From: Aspidapion aeneum
Lineage: Eukaryota > Arthropoda > Insecta > Coleoptera > Brentidae
NCBI GenBank assembly: GCA_963576565.1
Contig: OY755046.1
Location: 70,461,719-70,525,718 of the forward strand
Direction: 5' to 3'
DNA: 64,000 bases
Part shown: positions 41,818-55,100 of the stretch, one piece after another
Layout: each line of letters starts with the position of its first letter
How positions within the stretch are numbered: the stretch's first letter is position 1
Notes under the pieces: model-generated
The model's input: only the letters and a program-made list of their open reading frames with translations
The model's database searches: none
Told to the model about the DNA's origin: nothing
Position numbers and translations under genes: made by a program

Positions 41818-44800
41818 CACCTCTTCGCTGTTCCGAACCTCTTCTAGGGTTGCCGCCATTATTATGGCGTAGACTTCTGCTTGAAAAATAGTAGCCTGCT
41901 CACCGAGCGAGTAGCTCTTCTGAACTTCTAGTTTTTCCACGTATACTCCCGCTCCTGTGGTTTGCCTCTCTGATAGTTTGGATCCATCGGTGTAACAAAC
42001 TAAAGCGCTCTCCTCAAACATCATTTCGTCTCTCTGCCACGCTTCCCTGTTAAGGTGTAAGTATAACAATTGATATGCATAGGTGAGGATAGTGGAACAG
42101 AATGGATAGACCTAAAGACAGAAGGAGAGACTCCTAGAGACGAGAGAGAGGAAGATACCAAAAAGAAACATACATACCATGAAACACATGCGCACAAGAA
42201 GCGCTCTAAAAGATGTGTTGGATACCTTTATACGCATGGGCGATGGATTATTCAAGGTAAAGAATTTATATATATATTTATCGGTTTCACAACGTTCTAC
42301 GTCTTCCGATACCCAATCTTCACTCGTTTCTGTTTGCCCATAATTCATCATCTAGCCTCTTATTCTTATTTCACTGTCTATTCCTTCTCTCCAGCTTCTC
42401 CTTGGCCGTCCTCGTTTTCTTCAGCCAGTTGGTTTCCATTGTAGTATTTGTTTAGGTAGTCTTTCATCATTCATTCGTTGTACATGTCCGTACCAGACTA
42501 GTTGCTTTGTTCTTATATCATCCACTAAAGTACGTTTCCCCACTATCATAATTTCTCTTATTCTTTGATTTGTAACTCTTTCTCTTTTTGATTTCCCTGC
42601 TGCTCTTCTCCAATAGTCCATCTCCGTAGCGGAAAGCATTTTTTCTGTTCTATCCTTGATTGGCCATACTTCTGAGCCGTATGTAATAATACTTTTTACA
42701 ATGGTGTTATATATAAGCTTTGTGTTATGTTTTGATATACTTTGGTCCCAAATTATTCCATTTAATAAAGTTATTGCTTTTCTTCCTTGTACGTTTCGAT
42801 CTTTTATAGCTTTGTCTAGTGTTCCGTCAGCTGTAATTTTTAGAACTAAGTATTTATACTCATCACAGGACTGAATTCGCTGCCCGGTATTAAAGATTAG
42901 ATCCTGTTTGATTCCACCGATACACATATACTCTGTCTTATGGAGATTAACCTCTAGTGCCCACTTATTGCCCTCTTCTATTAGTTTTCGTGTCATATAT
43001 TCGAGGTCGTCATAATCCTGAGCCTCTACTATGATCATCGGCGAAACATAAAGTATACAAGGTGGTTTCGTCCAACGGAATTCCCATGTTTTGGCAGTTT
43101 CTCTTCCATACTTTAAGGACTTGTTCCAAGTATATCTTGAAGAGCGTAGGCGAGATACAGCAACCTTGTTTAAGACCTTTATTTACTTGAAAGCCTTTGG
43201 TTAGTTTTGCTCTTATTTTAACTTTTGCCTTACTATTGCGGTATAACTCTTTGATGGCCTTAATTAGTTGTACGCTTATGTTTGTGTTTTCCAACGCGTT
43301 CCAAAGTAGATTTAGTGGTATACTATCATATGCCTCTGCAAATCGACGTAAAGCAGATGCAGCTCTTGTCCGTATGCCATTTTCTTTTCAATAACTTGGG
43401 TTATACAAAAGAGATGATCAGAAGTCGATCTACCCGCCCTGAAACCGGCTTGTTCTTCTGCCTCCATGTCTTTATATTTGCTCTCCACTTTATTTCTTAT
43501 TATTTTACCGTATATTCTGCTTAGCGTACTAGTCACAGATATACCTCTATAATTGTCACATATATCTTTCCTTCCTTTTTTGTGTATTGTGGATATATAT
43601 GACGTTTTCCACTCAGATGGTACTACAGTTTCATTTAAATATTTTTGGAAAAGATTCCGTAATCTCCAAAACAGTTCTTCAGTGCCATATTTAATAAGTT
43701 CAGCTGGGATATTTCCGGGTCCGGCAGATTTACTGCTTTTTAACGTTGTGCACACGTTTTTGACCTCAGAGATTGTGAGGGGTACTGGAGATCCAATCGT
43801 TCTAATTATATTGTCTCTTTCTTCTTCCTTGAATTCTGCTCTATCTTCAGTTAAAAGTTTTTTAAAATGTTCATCCCATTCTTTGTCTGGTATTGGTGAA
43901 ATGATATGTCTGCATGTTTCTTTTTTAATCGATCTTATAGTTTTCCAGCTTTCGGTACTTCCTCTACCTAGAATTTATATGATTTTATTTATTAGACTTA
44001 AAATTCCGCTGATTGAAGCTGTCGTCTTGAAGGTGGGTAAAAACGCTAATCAGCGTTGATCTGACCGATGAGTATATGACCCATATATAGAGTGGCAACC
44101 GGCGATCTTTGCAACATTGAGGGACAGATGGCGCTGGAATAAACCGTAGGCCCATAATCCGGCGCTGGTTAAAGTAAGGGATGTCAGAGGAGAAGTAGCA
44201 AAATTAAAATGGAAATTTGCCGGTCATAATATCAGACAGAAAGACGATCGATGGAACAAATGTATTGTAAACTGGAGACCTTGGGAAAATAAAAGAAGTA
44301 GGGGAAGACCCCAAATAAGATGGGCAGATGATTTGAAGAAACATGCGGGAACTAGATGGATGAACACGGCGACAGACAAAGAAGAGTGGAAGATATTAGG
44401 GGAGCCCTATGTCCAAAGATGGATCGAAGAAGGCTAAATAGATAGATAGATAGATCTATGATTGTGACCTCATTTTTTTTATAGGTACTCGAGCCTTACA
44501 ACCCTCTGAACCAAGCACTACTCAATTGCATGAAGACCATTTCAGTTGCTTGTGCGCATGCCTAATGTTAATATCTCTTCCAGTTGATTCGTGGGATACA
44601 GTAAAAGTTGATGAGGTAAAGATCCTATTGAAAAAGTTGTTATTTTTTCTCAGAGGACACAAGAATAAACATAATAAAAATCTTTTTCAAATGACTCTTC
44701 TTCTTCTCATTCTTCAAGTGGCACTACAACCCCTGGTGGGTTTTAGCCTGATTAACCAGAGCTTTACCTTTAGCTCTCCAATGCTAAAAAACCTCACCTT

Positions 44801-47800
44801 GTCTTAAGAATCGTAGAAACTTCATTTAGCGAATTTTAGGGTAGGGAATCTCATAAGACCAATATGACAAAACTTTAAAAATTCATATTTTTCAAACTAT
44901 ACATTTTATCAACAAAAGCACCGAGTTGCAGTATGGTGAGGCCATATAAATGCGAAAAAACCACACCTTGTGTTAAGATTCGTAAAAACGACATTTAGCG
45001 AATTTTAGGGTAGGGAAACTTATGCCAATATGGCAAAAACTGTGGAAGAGTTTTCTTTGTTTATGTTTGCTCCCGAGTATGTAAACCTTTCCACTGGCTC
45101 AAAACTTTAACCAAGTACCTGAAAATTATGAGCATATCTCCGAGGGGTGGAACACTCATAAAAATTTGTACACCTATTTAAGTATTTACGTTAAATACTG
45201 TATTTATTTGGGATTTAAAGGTATTTAATTATATTTTAAAGTATTTAAAGGTATTTAAGTGTATTTAATAGTATTTAAAAGTATTTAAAAGTATTTAAAG
45301 GTATTTAAAAGTATTTAAAAGTATTTAAATGTATTTAAAAGTATTTAAATGTATTTAATTGTATTTCGAAGTATTTAAAAGTATTTAAAAGCTATTTAAA
45401 TGTATTTATTAAATACTTTTACCAAATTTGTACACCTATTTAAGGAGTGTCCCACTCCTCGCATATCTTTTATTATTTTTTGAGACGTTAATATATTTAT
45501 TTTCAGTCCTCGTTTTTGGTTTCCATATCAACCACTTTATAATATCCGTCAAAGCAAGATTTTTCGTTTTAACTATGAACACCAATATCACCTAAGGTCA
45601 CTCATCGTCAAGCAAGCTTTACAGGTAGCAAAGCTTAACTCTGATTTTCGATTTTTTGGTTATAATTTTTAATATGTTTTCCTCGGTTTCGCATTGGCGG
45701 CTTTAACACAGTCTAAAGATCTATTTAATAATGATACAGTTTCAAGATAGTTTTTAGCATAACTTTTTAATTCTAATTACATAAATATATATAGTTTAGG
45801 TACCTTTATACTGTGTAAAACAACATCTTCAAAATAAAACAGAACCGCCAATGCGAAACCGAGGAAAACATGTCAAAAATAATAACCAAAAAATAGAAAG
45901 CCTGACGTTAGCTTCGCTTCCTATAAAGCTTTCCTTTACGATGAGTGTCCTTAATATCACCGGTGTTGCCAGCTATCTGTGCCGATTTGGTGCCAATTTC
46001 AAATGACTCAAGATTTTGTGATTTTTTGAAGGTATTAGACTATGGGAACTACGTATACGCTCACGCAGATGACTTGCAAGTATCAGAAAAACGAACCATC
46101 AAAAACATGTTGATAGGAAAAAACTTTTTTGATATAGTTGTGAGAAAAATTAAAATTATAAATTGGCATGACAACCAAAATCTTAAAATGGGTGAGTTGA
46201 ATTTAATTTTAGTATTTTGCTAATGGGACGTTGACAGGGCTCTCAACAGATTTAAACAGCAAAATAATATGAAAAATATGAACTTTTTTAACAAAATTAT
46301 GAAAAATATGACAGGAACAGACTGTAAAGAACTGGAAAAAAGAATAGTAAAAGCAAAAAAGGTTATTGGATGTCTTAACAGTATTTTATGGAGCAGAAAG
46401 ATAAAAAAGAATGTAAAATTTAACATATATGAAACAATGGTGAAAAGCACGCTGTTGTATGGAATAAAGACTTGTCGCGTAACAGAAAAATACAAAACAA
46501 AAATGGAAAGTGTCGAAATGGATGCAATAAGAAGATCAATGAGCATATCTAGAACAGATCACATAAGAAATGAGATCATAAAAAAAAGAATGGGAATCGA
46601 CGGAAGCATAACGGATGACATACCTAAAAGACAACTGATATGGTACGGCCATGTACAACGGATGAACGACGAAAGATTACCAAAGCAGGTCCTAGAATCA
46701 CAACCAATAGGGCGCAGAAAAAGAGGGCGTCCTAAACTAGAATGGCAACATTCAATCCAAAGATCAATGAGTCAAAAAAATCTAACAGAAGATTATTGTC
46801 AGGATCGAAGGAGGTGGAGAATAGGCGTCGGACAACGTAGAATAACGTTCTAAACCGACTAAATAAAAAAAATCAAAAATATAAAATTAAAAAACAAAAT
46901 TTTAAGGAAATATGAATAAAAACTCCAGTTTTTTTTGGGTCCTCTACCAAATGGCTTGTTATGTCAAACCCAACTGTTTTTTAGGAAAACTCATTTACTT
47001 AGCAAAAATATATATTTCTTGATTTTATTTATTAAGAAAAGTATTAGCAAACATTTTGAAGTTGAATTAGTCCTGGATCCCCATCCAAACAACTATGGCC
47101 AAACAAAAACAAGGCACATTTTTTAAAGCATATTTTACAACAAGGTATAAGGTGTTTCCGTATTTTTAAACCAAGGTCTACTGTAATTATTCAAAGAAAT
47201 AGAAAAAGATTATAAATGCAAAAGTTGTAGGCTTTATCCTATACCGTCAAAAAAAGTTATAAAAAAACCCAAACTTTGTAAATCTCTTACCGAGCATCCT
47301 ACAAATTAATATGTTAATGATTTAACTTAAAAATATAGATATTTTCTTTCTAAACTCAAAAATATATGATAAACTGCCATTTGGTAAAGCCACTGTTAAA
47401 ATATTAGTATCTACAATTTCTAGCGGTTTGGGACCTACCTTACATTTCTTGAAAATAGGTACCCTATTTTCTATCTCTTGAAATAAGTGCAGTAGACCTA
47501 TGTGGAAATATACCAAAACACCCTGTACATATAGTAACACAGAAAACTTAAGTATACTCGATGATACAATTTGTATTACAGAGTAAAAGAATAAAATTCA
47601 TAAAAAAGCCCTGCTCAATTAGACTTTTTCAGAACTAACCACGGATGATCAAAACAACTAATTAACATAAAAAATGCAACAAACATAAGAATAATAAAAC
47701 AAAAGGCAAAAAAGCCCTACTTTATTCCGACTTTCTCAGAGGCAACAAACTAATAATAAACTAAAAGGAACTCAAAATTCAAGACTAGGAAAAATATTGA

Positions 47801-49047
47801 AAATTACTTATTCTATGATTGAAGTTTTTTCATTGAGGAAAATATGAAAAATATGAAAGTTTTTCTAAAAATATGAAGTCTTATGAAGTCTGAAAAAAAA
47901 TATGAATATTTTCATAAAATATGAAGGTCCTGAGAGCCCCCCAGGTAGCAAGGTCACGTTTCTTAAACGTCAAAAACAGGTAATTTTTAATGACCATTGA
48001 CATCTCTAAACTGACGTGTAAATGACCTTTAAATGACGTTCAAAAGACACACCCAAAATGACGTCATTTTCAGACGTTTTAAAGACGTCAGCAAAATGAC
48101 GTATTGACCAATTCAGAACATCAGACATACACAGACACAAACCTATTTATGACTTTTTAAACTCGCCTGAATATATGAAATATTCCCTGCAGTTGAGAAC
48201 ACTGAAGGAAACTTAGACACAGAAGGCGACGCGTCTGTGAATTAGACCTGGAAGTACTGGAACAAGTACAGCGGTATTCTGTGAAGTACAGATCAAAATA
48301 GACCTAAACATAGACATACACATCTCCACTTTGAAGCGAAAGAAGCCTCGAAGTTTGTCCTGATTTACTATTTAATTTATTTTACATACGTATCCCCACA
48401 TTTCGTATAAATCCGGTCAAATACTGACTGGGGCACCATCTATGTAAGTATGAGTGTATGTCCCTTGGACAAAGTGTGCAGTGTGGGTAGTGACCAATAT
48501 ATGACGTTTTTTCAGACGTCAAAAACTACACTACGAAAAGACGTCAAATAATTGACGCCTTAAAGACAACATTTTTTGGTAGATGACCTACTGGTCATCC
48601 AAATGACCACTTTTCGACGAAAAAAAGACGTCATTTGATGACCCCTTGCTAACTGGGCCTGCGTTGATCACCATAGTTTTTTTTCGACTATATTATCTTC
48701 GTCAATTTTTCGGATAAGCAAAACTTTGACGACATTTTAGGCATGGAAACACTTCATCGCAGAAAAATCAACCACTATATAATTCAGTTTGAAGGAAGCT
48801 GCATTTTGTTTTATCATTCATCCAATGGATACTACCATCTATTTATGCCTCAAGGTAACCAAAATAAAGTGATTATGGACTAAAATTTAATGAAAAAAAA
48901 TACTATAAGTTTTTGTGTAAAAAAACAGCGCTTAACGTGTTTATTTATTAATCAAAATGGAATTTTTTTGTATTATTTATATTATCTATTTGAATAAATA
49001 AACCTATTATTACTATTATTAATAATGTATTAATGTTCTTCTATTAT

Positions 49048-49093
<46 letters not shown>

Positions 49094-49139
49094 AATGAAT
49101 GGATAAGAAATAAAACAAAAGTAAGGGATGTAAGAAGAG

Positions 49140-49190
<51 letters not shown>

Positions 49191-52100
49191 CGGTTTTACA
49201 ACGTTCTACGTCTTCCGATACCCAATCTCCACTCGTTTCTGTTTGCCCATAATTCATCATCTAGGCCTCTTATTCTTATTTCACTGTCTATTCCTTCTCT
49301 CCAGCTTCTCCTTGGCCGTCCTCGTTTTCTTCGGCCAGTTGGTGTCCATTGTAGTATTTGTTTAGGTAGCCTTTCATCATTCATTCTTTGTACATGTCCG
49401 TACCACACCAGTTGTTTTGTTCTTATATCATCCACTAAAGTACGTTCACCCACTGTCATAATTTCTCTTATTCTTTGATTTGTAACTCTTTCTCTTTTTG
49501 ATTTCCCTGCTGCTCTTCTCCAATAGTCTATCTCCGTAGCGGAAAGCATTTTTTCTGTTCTATCCTTGATTGGCAATACTTCTGAGCCGCATGTAATAAT
49601 ACTTTTTACAATGGTGTTATATATAAGCTTTTTGTTATGTTTTGATATACTTTGGTCCCAAATTATTCCTTTTAATAAAGTTATTGCTTTTCTTCCTTGT
49701 ACGTTTCGATCTTTTATAGCTTTGTCTAGTATTCCGTCAGCTGTAATTTTTAGACCTAAGTATTTATACTCATCACAGGACTGAATTCGCTGCCCGGTAT
49801 TTAAGAATAGATCCTGTTTCATTCCACCGATACACATATTCTCTGTCTTATTGAGATTAACCTCTAAGTGGGGACTTATTGTACTCTTCTATTAGTTTTC
49901 GTGTTATATATTCGAGGTCGTCATAATCCTGAGCCACTACTATCTGACCATCGGCGAAACATAAAGTATACAAGGTGGTTTCGTCCAACGGAATTTCCAT
50001 GTGTTGGAATTTTCTCTTCCATACTTTAAGGACTTGTTCCAAGTATATCTTAAAGAGCGTAGGCGAGATACAGCAACCTTGTTTAAGACCTTTATTTACT
50101 TGAAAGCCTTTGGTTAGTTTTGCTTTTATTTTAACTTTTGCCTTACTATTGCGGTATAACTCTTGGATGGCCTTAATTAGTTGTACGCTTATGTTTGTGT
50201 TTTTGTTTACAAGAGAGGAAATAGCAAAATTAAAATGAAAATATGCCGGTCATAATATCAGACACAAAGACGATCGATGGAACAAATGTATTGTAAACTG
50301 GAGACCTTGGAAAATAAAAGAAGCAGGGGAAGACCCCAAATGAGATGAAGGGACGATTTGAAGAGACATGCAGGAGCTAGATGGATGAACACGGCGACGG
50401 ACAGAGAGGAATGGAAGATATTAAGGGAGGCCAAAGTCCAAAGATAGATCGAAGAAGGCTAGATAGAAAGATAGATTATAATGGACAACAAAAAACTAGA
50501 ATAACTTAACTTTTACTTTTTAAATAATATTTTAGGCGTACCGAGTAAGGCTGACAATAAGAAAAACAAAAAAGAAGAAACAAGCAGTTCAGAATCGGAA
50601 AATGATGAGGAAGAAGACGAACAAAAGGACAAAGCAGGATGGATAAGATACAAAAACTTAAGAGTTAGTCATACATACATGATTTTTTTTCCTCTTGAAT
50701 TGTTTGTCTATATAATTAATTCATTATCTATGATAATTAACTCTTTGCCTGTAAACCAAATCAGAAAACCATAGATAAACATAAGGTAATAGACAAATAA
50801 TATTGTCTACATGCCTTGCTCTGTTAGATTTTCTATGATAATTAATTTAGAAGTTCCTTCTCTCCAGCTTCTCCTCGGCCTTCCTCGTTTTCTTCGGCCA
50901 GTTGGTTTCCATTGTAATATTTGTTTAGGTAGTCTTCCATCATCCATTCTTTGTACATGTCCGTACCACACCAGTTGTTTTGTTCTTATATCATCCAATA
51001 AAGTACGTTCACCCACTGTCATAATTTCTCTTATTCTTTGATTTGTAACTCTTTCTCTTTTGAATTTCCCTGCTGCTCTTCTCCAATGGTCCATCTCCGT
51101 AGCGGAAAGCATTTTTTCTGTTCTATCTTTGAATGGCCATACTTCTGAACCGTATGTAATAATACTTTTTACAATGGTGTTATATATAAGCTTTTTGTTA
51201 TGTTTTGATATACTTTGGTCCCAAATTACTCCATTTAATAAAGTTATTGCTTAATTGCTGTAATTTTTAGACCTAAGTATTTATACTCATCACAGGACTG
51301 AATTCGCTGCCCAGTATTTAAGATTAGATCCTGTTTCGTTCCACCAATACACATATACTCTGTCTTATTGATATTAACCTCTAGTCCCCACTTATTGTAC
51401 TCTTCTATTAGTTTTCGTGTCATATATTCGAGGTCGTCATAATCCTGAGCCACTACTATCTGATCATCGGCGAAACATAAAGTATACAAGGTGGTTTCAT
51501 CCAACGGAATTACCATGTTTTGGCATTTTTTCTTCCAGACTTTAGGGACCTGCGTAGGCGAGATACAGCAACCTTGTTTAAGATCTTTATTCACTTGAAA
51601 GTCTTTGGTTAGTTTTGCTTTTAACTTTTGCCTTACTATTGCGGTATAATTCTTTGATGGCCTTAATTAGTTTAGAAGTATTGTTATTAAATAAATGGAT
51701 GACGAATCTGAGACCTTCCAAGCCTATTAGCACATTTCAAGTGAATTCCAAGCTATATTAGCCTTAAAAATAGTTTTTTTTGCTAAATATCTCAAGAACG
51801 AAAGCTCCTACGAAGTTTTTGGTTATAACACAAATTATTGAGAAAAATGTGTACTTTTCAGGAGTTTTTCTCGAAAATCAGTTAATCGGTTTAGACGCTA
51901 TCGTGGGCTGGACAGACATACACACACAGACGGACAGACGTCACGACCATATTGCTAAGATAGGTCAAAAGACACCCAAATAACACATTTTTCACCGTCA
52001 TCTAAAAAAAAATTTTTTTCGATAACAATACCTTCTATAGTCATTGCTGTGCAAGCTAGGAAGGTAAAATATAAATGGAAATAATGGAAAGGCAAAAGAT

Positions 52101-55100
52101 TGTTTCATCACAGTTCATACATGCATAAAGTATTCTCTTATTTCCCAAATGTTTGAGTTAAACTCCAATTTTCCCATACTTGAACTGTTTGTCTATGTAA
52201 TTAATTTATTATCTATGAAAATTTACTCTTAGCCTGTAGGTCGAATTGGAAAATCATAGAGATCAATAAGGTGCTAGATAAATAATATTGTATACATACA
52301 ACGCTTTGTTAAATTGTTTGTTGAGAGTTAAGTATATTTTTATTGAAAAAGTATCAAATAAAGACAATTGACCTTCAAAACATTTTATAACTTGTAAATC
52401 AATCAATAATTTTTTTGTAGGATGCTCAAAAGATACTTCGGAAAGAAGCGGCAAAGGCCAACCAGAAACGATACGCATTTTATACTTTTGAAGTAACCTC
52501 GATTCGAAAAGCTCCCAAAGACATGTTAGTCAATTACAGACTGAATCAATACGAAGTGAAAAAATCCAAAAAACCAGAACAGTTTGGTAAGCACAATTTT
52601 TTTAATGTCGTTGCGTTTTCCCATGTTTGAAAAATTTTAAGAAATATGGCATTTTTCGGCAACGCTACACGATTTTCCTTAGCAATTTTTAAAGCCCGTT
52701 AACATGAAAGGGGATTGATTGTTTCTTTTTATTTGTTTTCGATTTGCAGTTTATTTTCGCCTGCTCTTGTTCTTGTTTCTCTCGTATCTCGGTAGATGGC
52801 GCTTCTTGCGAAAGTTTTCTCACTATTTACATGGGATTAGAGACAAAACCGTCTAAATAACTTCGCAAAAGTGTCACATTGACCAAGCAGTATTCTGAGG
52901 AGTCCCATAAGGACGAAACAGTTAACTGTCAAGGTGTCCATTAGATCTTGGACCCCCGTGAGGTTAAGCTTTCAAGCTACCCACGGAAAAATATGAGAGA
53001 AACAAAAACTCCTTTTTACCCGATTAGCCACGAAACTTCATTGATTTTTTTGAGAATAGATGGCTTTCTGACGATTGTCTAGCCGAATTTTATGAGGACA
53101 CCATGAGTATCTGTGAGTCGGCCATTTTGTTTACATTCTTACAGTTTTTTCTTTTCTGAATCTTTACTTTTTTGACAGCTCAAACGTTCTACGAGGATCA
53201 GGACTGGTTGCAAGCTGATCCGATTCCTTGGTCGAGGAAGACAGAGAAAACCGCTGAAGGAAAAGAAAGGAACACCATAGATAACATGTGGCATAATTGG
53301 AATATCGAATTTACCAATGATTTGTATTCCTTGCTGGCCAATATAGGACAGAATTCTGACAGGTATGGTCAATCCCATAAACTAGTTATCGATGATTCTA
53401 CCAAAAGTGGGCTATATGGATATCATTTTTGGTAATTGCCTTTAAATAACAGTACAGCAGAGTAAATAATTTTGTTTTTTTTAAATTTATGTAACTAATT
53501 AGGTGTAAGCTAAGAAACATTTATTTTCCCGAATATTTAGGAATTATTGCATAAAAATTCCAGAGGGATGAGTACCAGAGGAATGAGTTTTTTAATGGTT
53601 TTCCAATTTAAATCAAAATCTATTTAGACAACTTAACTTAAGTTTTACATAAACAAAGTTCCTATACTCATAATTTTAAAACAATCAACAAAAAAATTAT
53701 ACTATTGATATCAGTCGAATATTTACTTACCAGAGGAATGATAATTGAAGCGTTCCTGTTTGATTTCTTCGAAAAAAACTAATTTTCTGCCGAAAATAAA
53801 TAGATCTATAACTTAACCCAAACTAAAGTTGACATTATCTGTCACAACTTGTCACCCTCACAAGTAAATTAGATATCCAGGGCCGTCTCTTTCTCTAGAA
53901 ATTAACCGGTGGAATTCACAAATATTGTGTTATAAAAAATGGAGCACGTTTAAAATTGTAAAATTTTCCGGAGAAGATGTAAATTCGGATTTTTAAAAAT
54001 ATGACGGCAAACTTAAGTTTTATCAATTTTTTGATAAATAGTTAAGACTTGGTTATTTCAATCTGAGTTTTTAATATTTGGTTTGGGACTACACCAAAAT
54101 AATTATAAACTTGCAATTTTTTTTATACATTAAACTCAAATGCTCCATAAAGAAAACATTTCATTTTAAATCTTATAACAAAAACTATGCTTCATTTGCA
54201 GTCTGTGTTTACAAAATATGCATTCCCACTCCACAGCACCATTTTTGTAGAATCATCCTTATATATTATTATTATACCTTTCGTTTTTACTTCTCTTGCC
54301 TGATACCCTTTTGTCGAGCACAGGAGTGTTTATCGTGCTAGCGTCATATCCGCTCTTGACACGAACCAGCCGCTTAACGTGACTTCCTAACCGCTGCCTT
54401 GCCTACTTCGTTGATTACCAAACTCCGCCCAATATTGGTTCGAGTTAATGCTGCTATTTCTTGACAGATTTTCACCAGAATCCCGGGGCAACCAAAGACT
54501 TTGTAATCTAGTGACATGTATTGTAATGCTGGAAATCTATGACTTTGAAGAATGGAACAGTGCTATTCTAGATTCTATACTTGTCAATGGAGATCAGTAC
54601 TACCATGAATGTATGGATGACATACAGGAAGAAAACTATGAGATATCCATGGATGATCTTAAGGTAAATGATGATGGATCTGATACCTTCCTAGCCCATT
54701 ATAGCACAGTCCAAGTGAACTCCATGCTATATCATTCTTGAAGTATACAGGGTGTCCCCCAGTGGGCTGGTACAATTTAGGGCCGGTTGGGCCGCAGGCC
54801 CGATGTACAGGGTGATTTTTTATAATTGCAAGATCGCTATAACTCGGTTATTATTGGGAGTAGAAAGTTCAAACAAAAACTGTTCGGTTTGGTAAATTAT
54901 GGCCACTTTAGACCCACCATTAGTATTTTTTTATAGGTTATAATATACAGGGGGCGACAATCAGATCAATTTTTTTAAAGGGAACACCCTATATATTTTT
55001 GTATTTTTAAGTTCCGCAAAAAAAATAGCTTTACAGATATATGTAACACTATGGCTCTATCTTTGTTAGTTTTCGAGATATTGACGATTGAAATTCCGAA

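Larger units (their letters stand above)
46235..48661. mobile_element. hAT-like element, CAGGGCTCTCA ends, with two insertions
   Basis: The left end cagggctctcaacag and right end ctgagagccc...ctg (split by the MITE) are flanked by CGTTGA at 46229-46234 and 48662-48667. Both ends share an atgaaaaatatgaa-type region. A LINE fragment (46300-46860) and a CCCAGGTAGC MITE (47940-48657) lie inside. The duplication length is uncertain (6 bp seen), so the superfamily is a guess. Confidence 0.6.
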
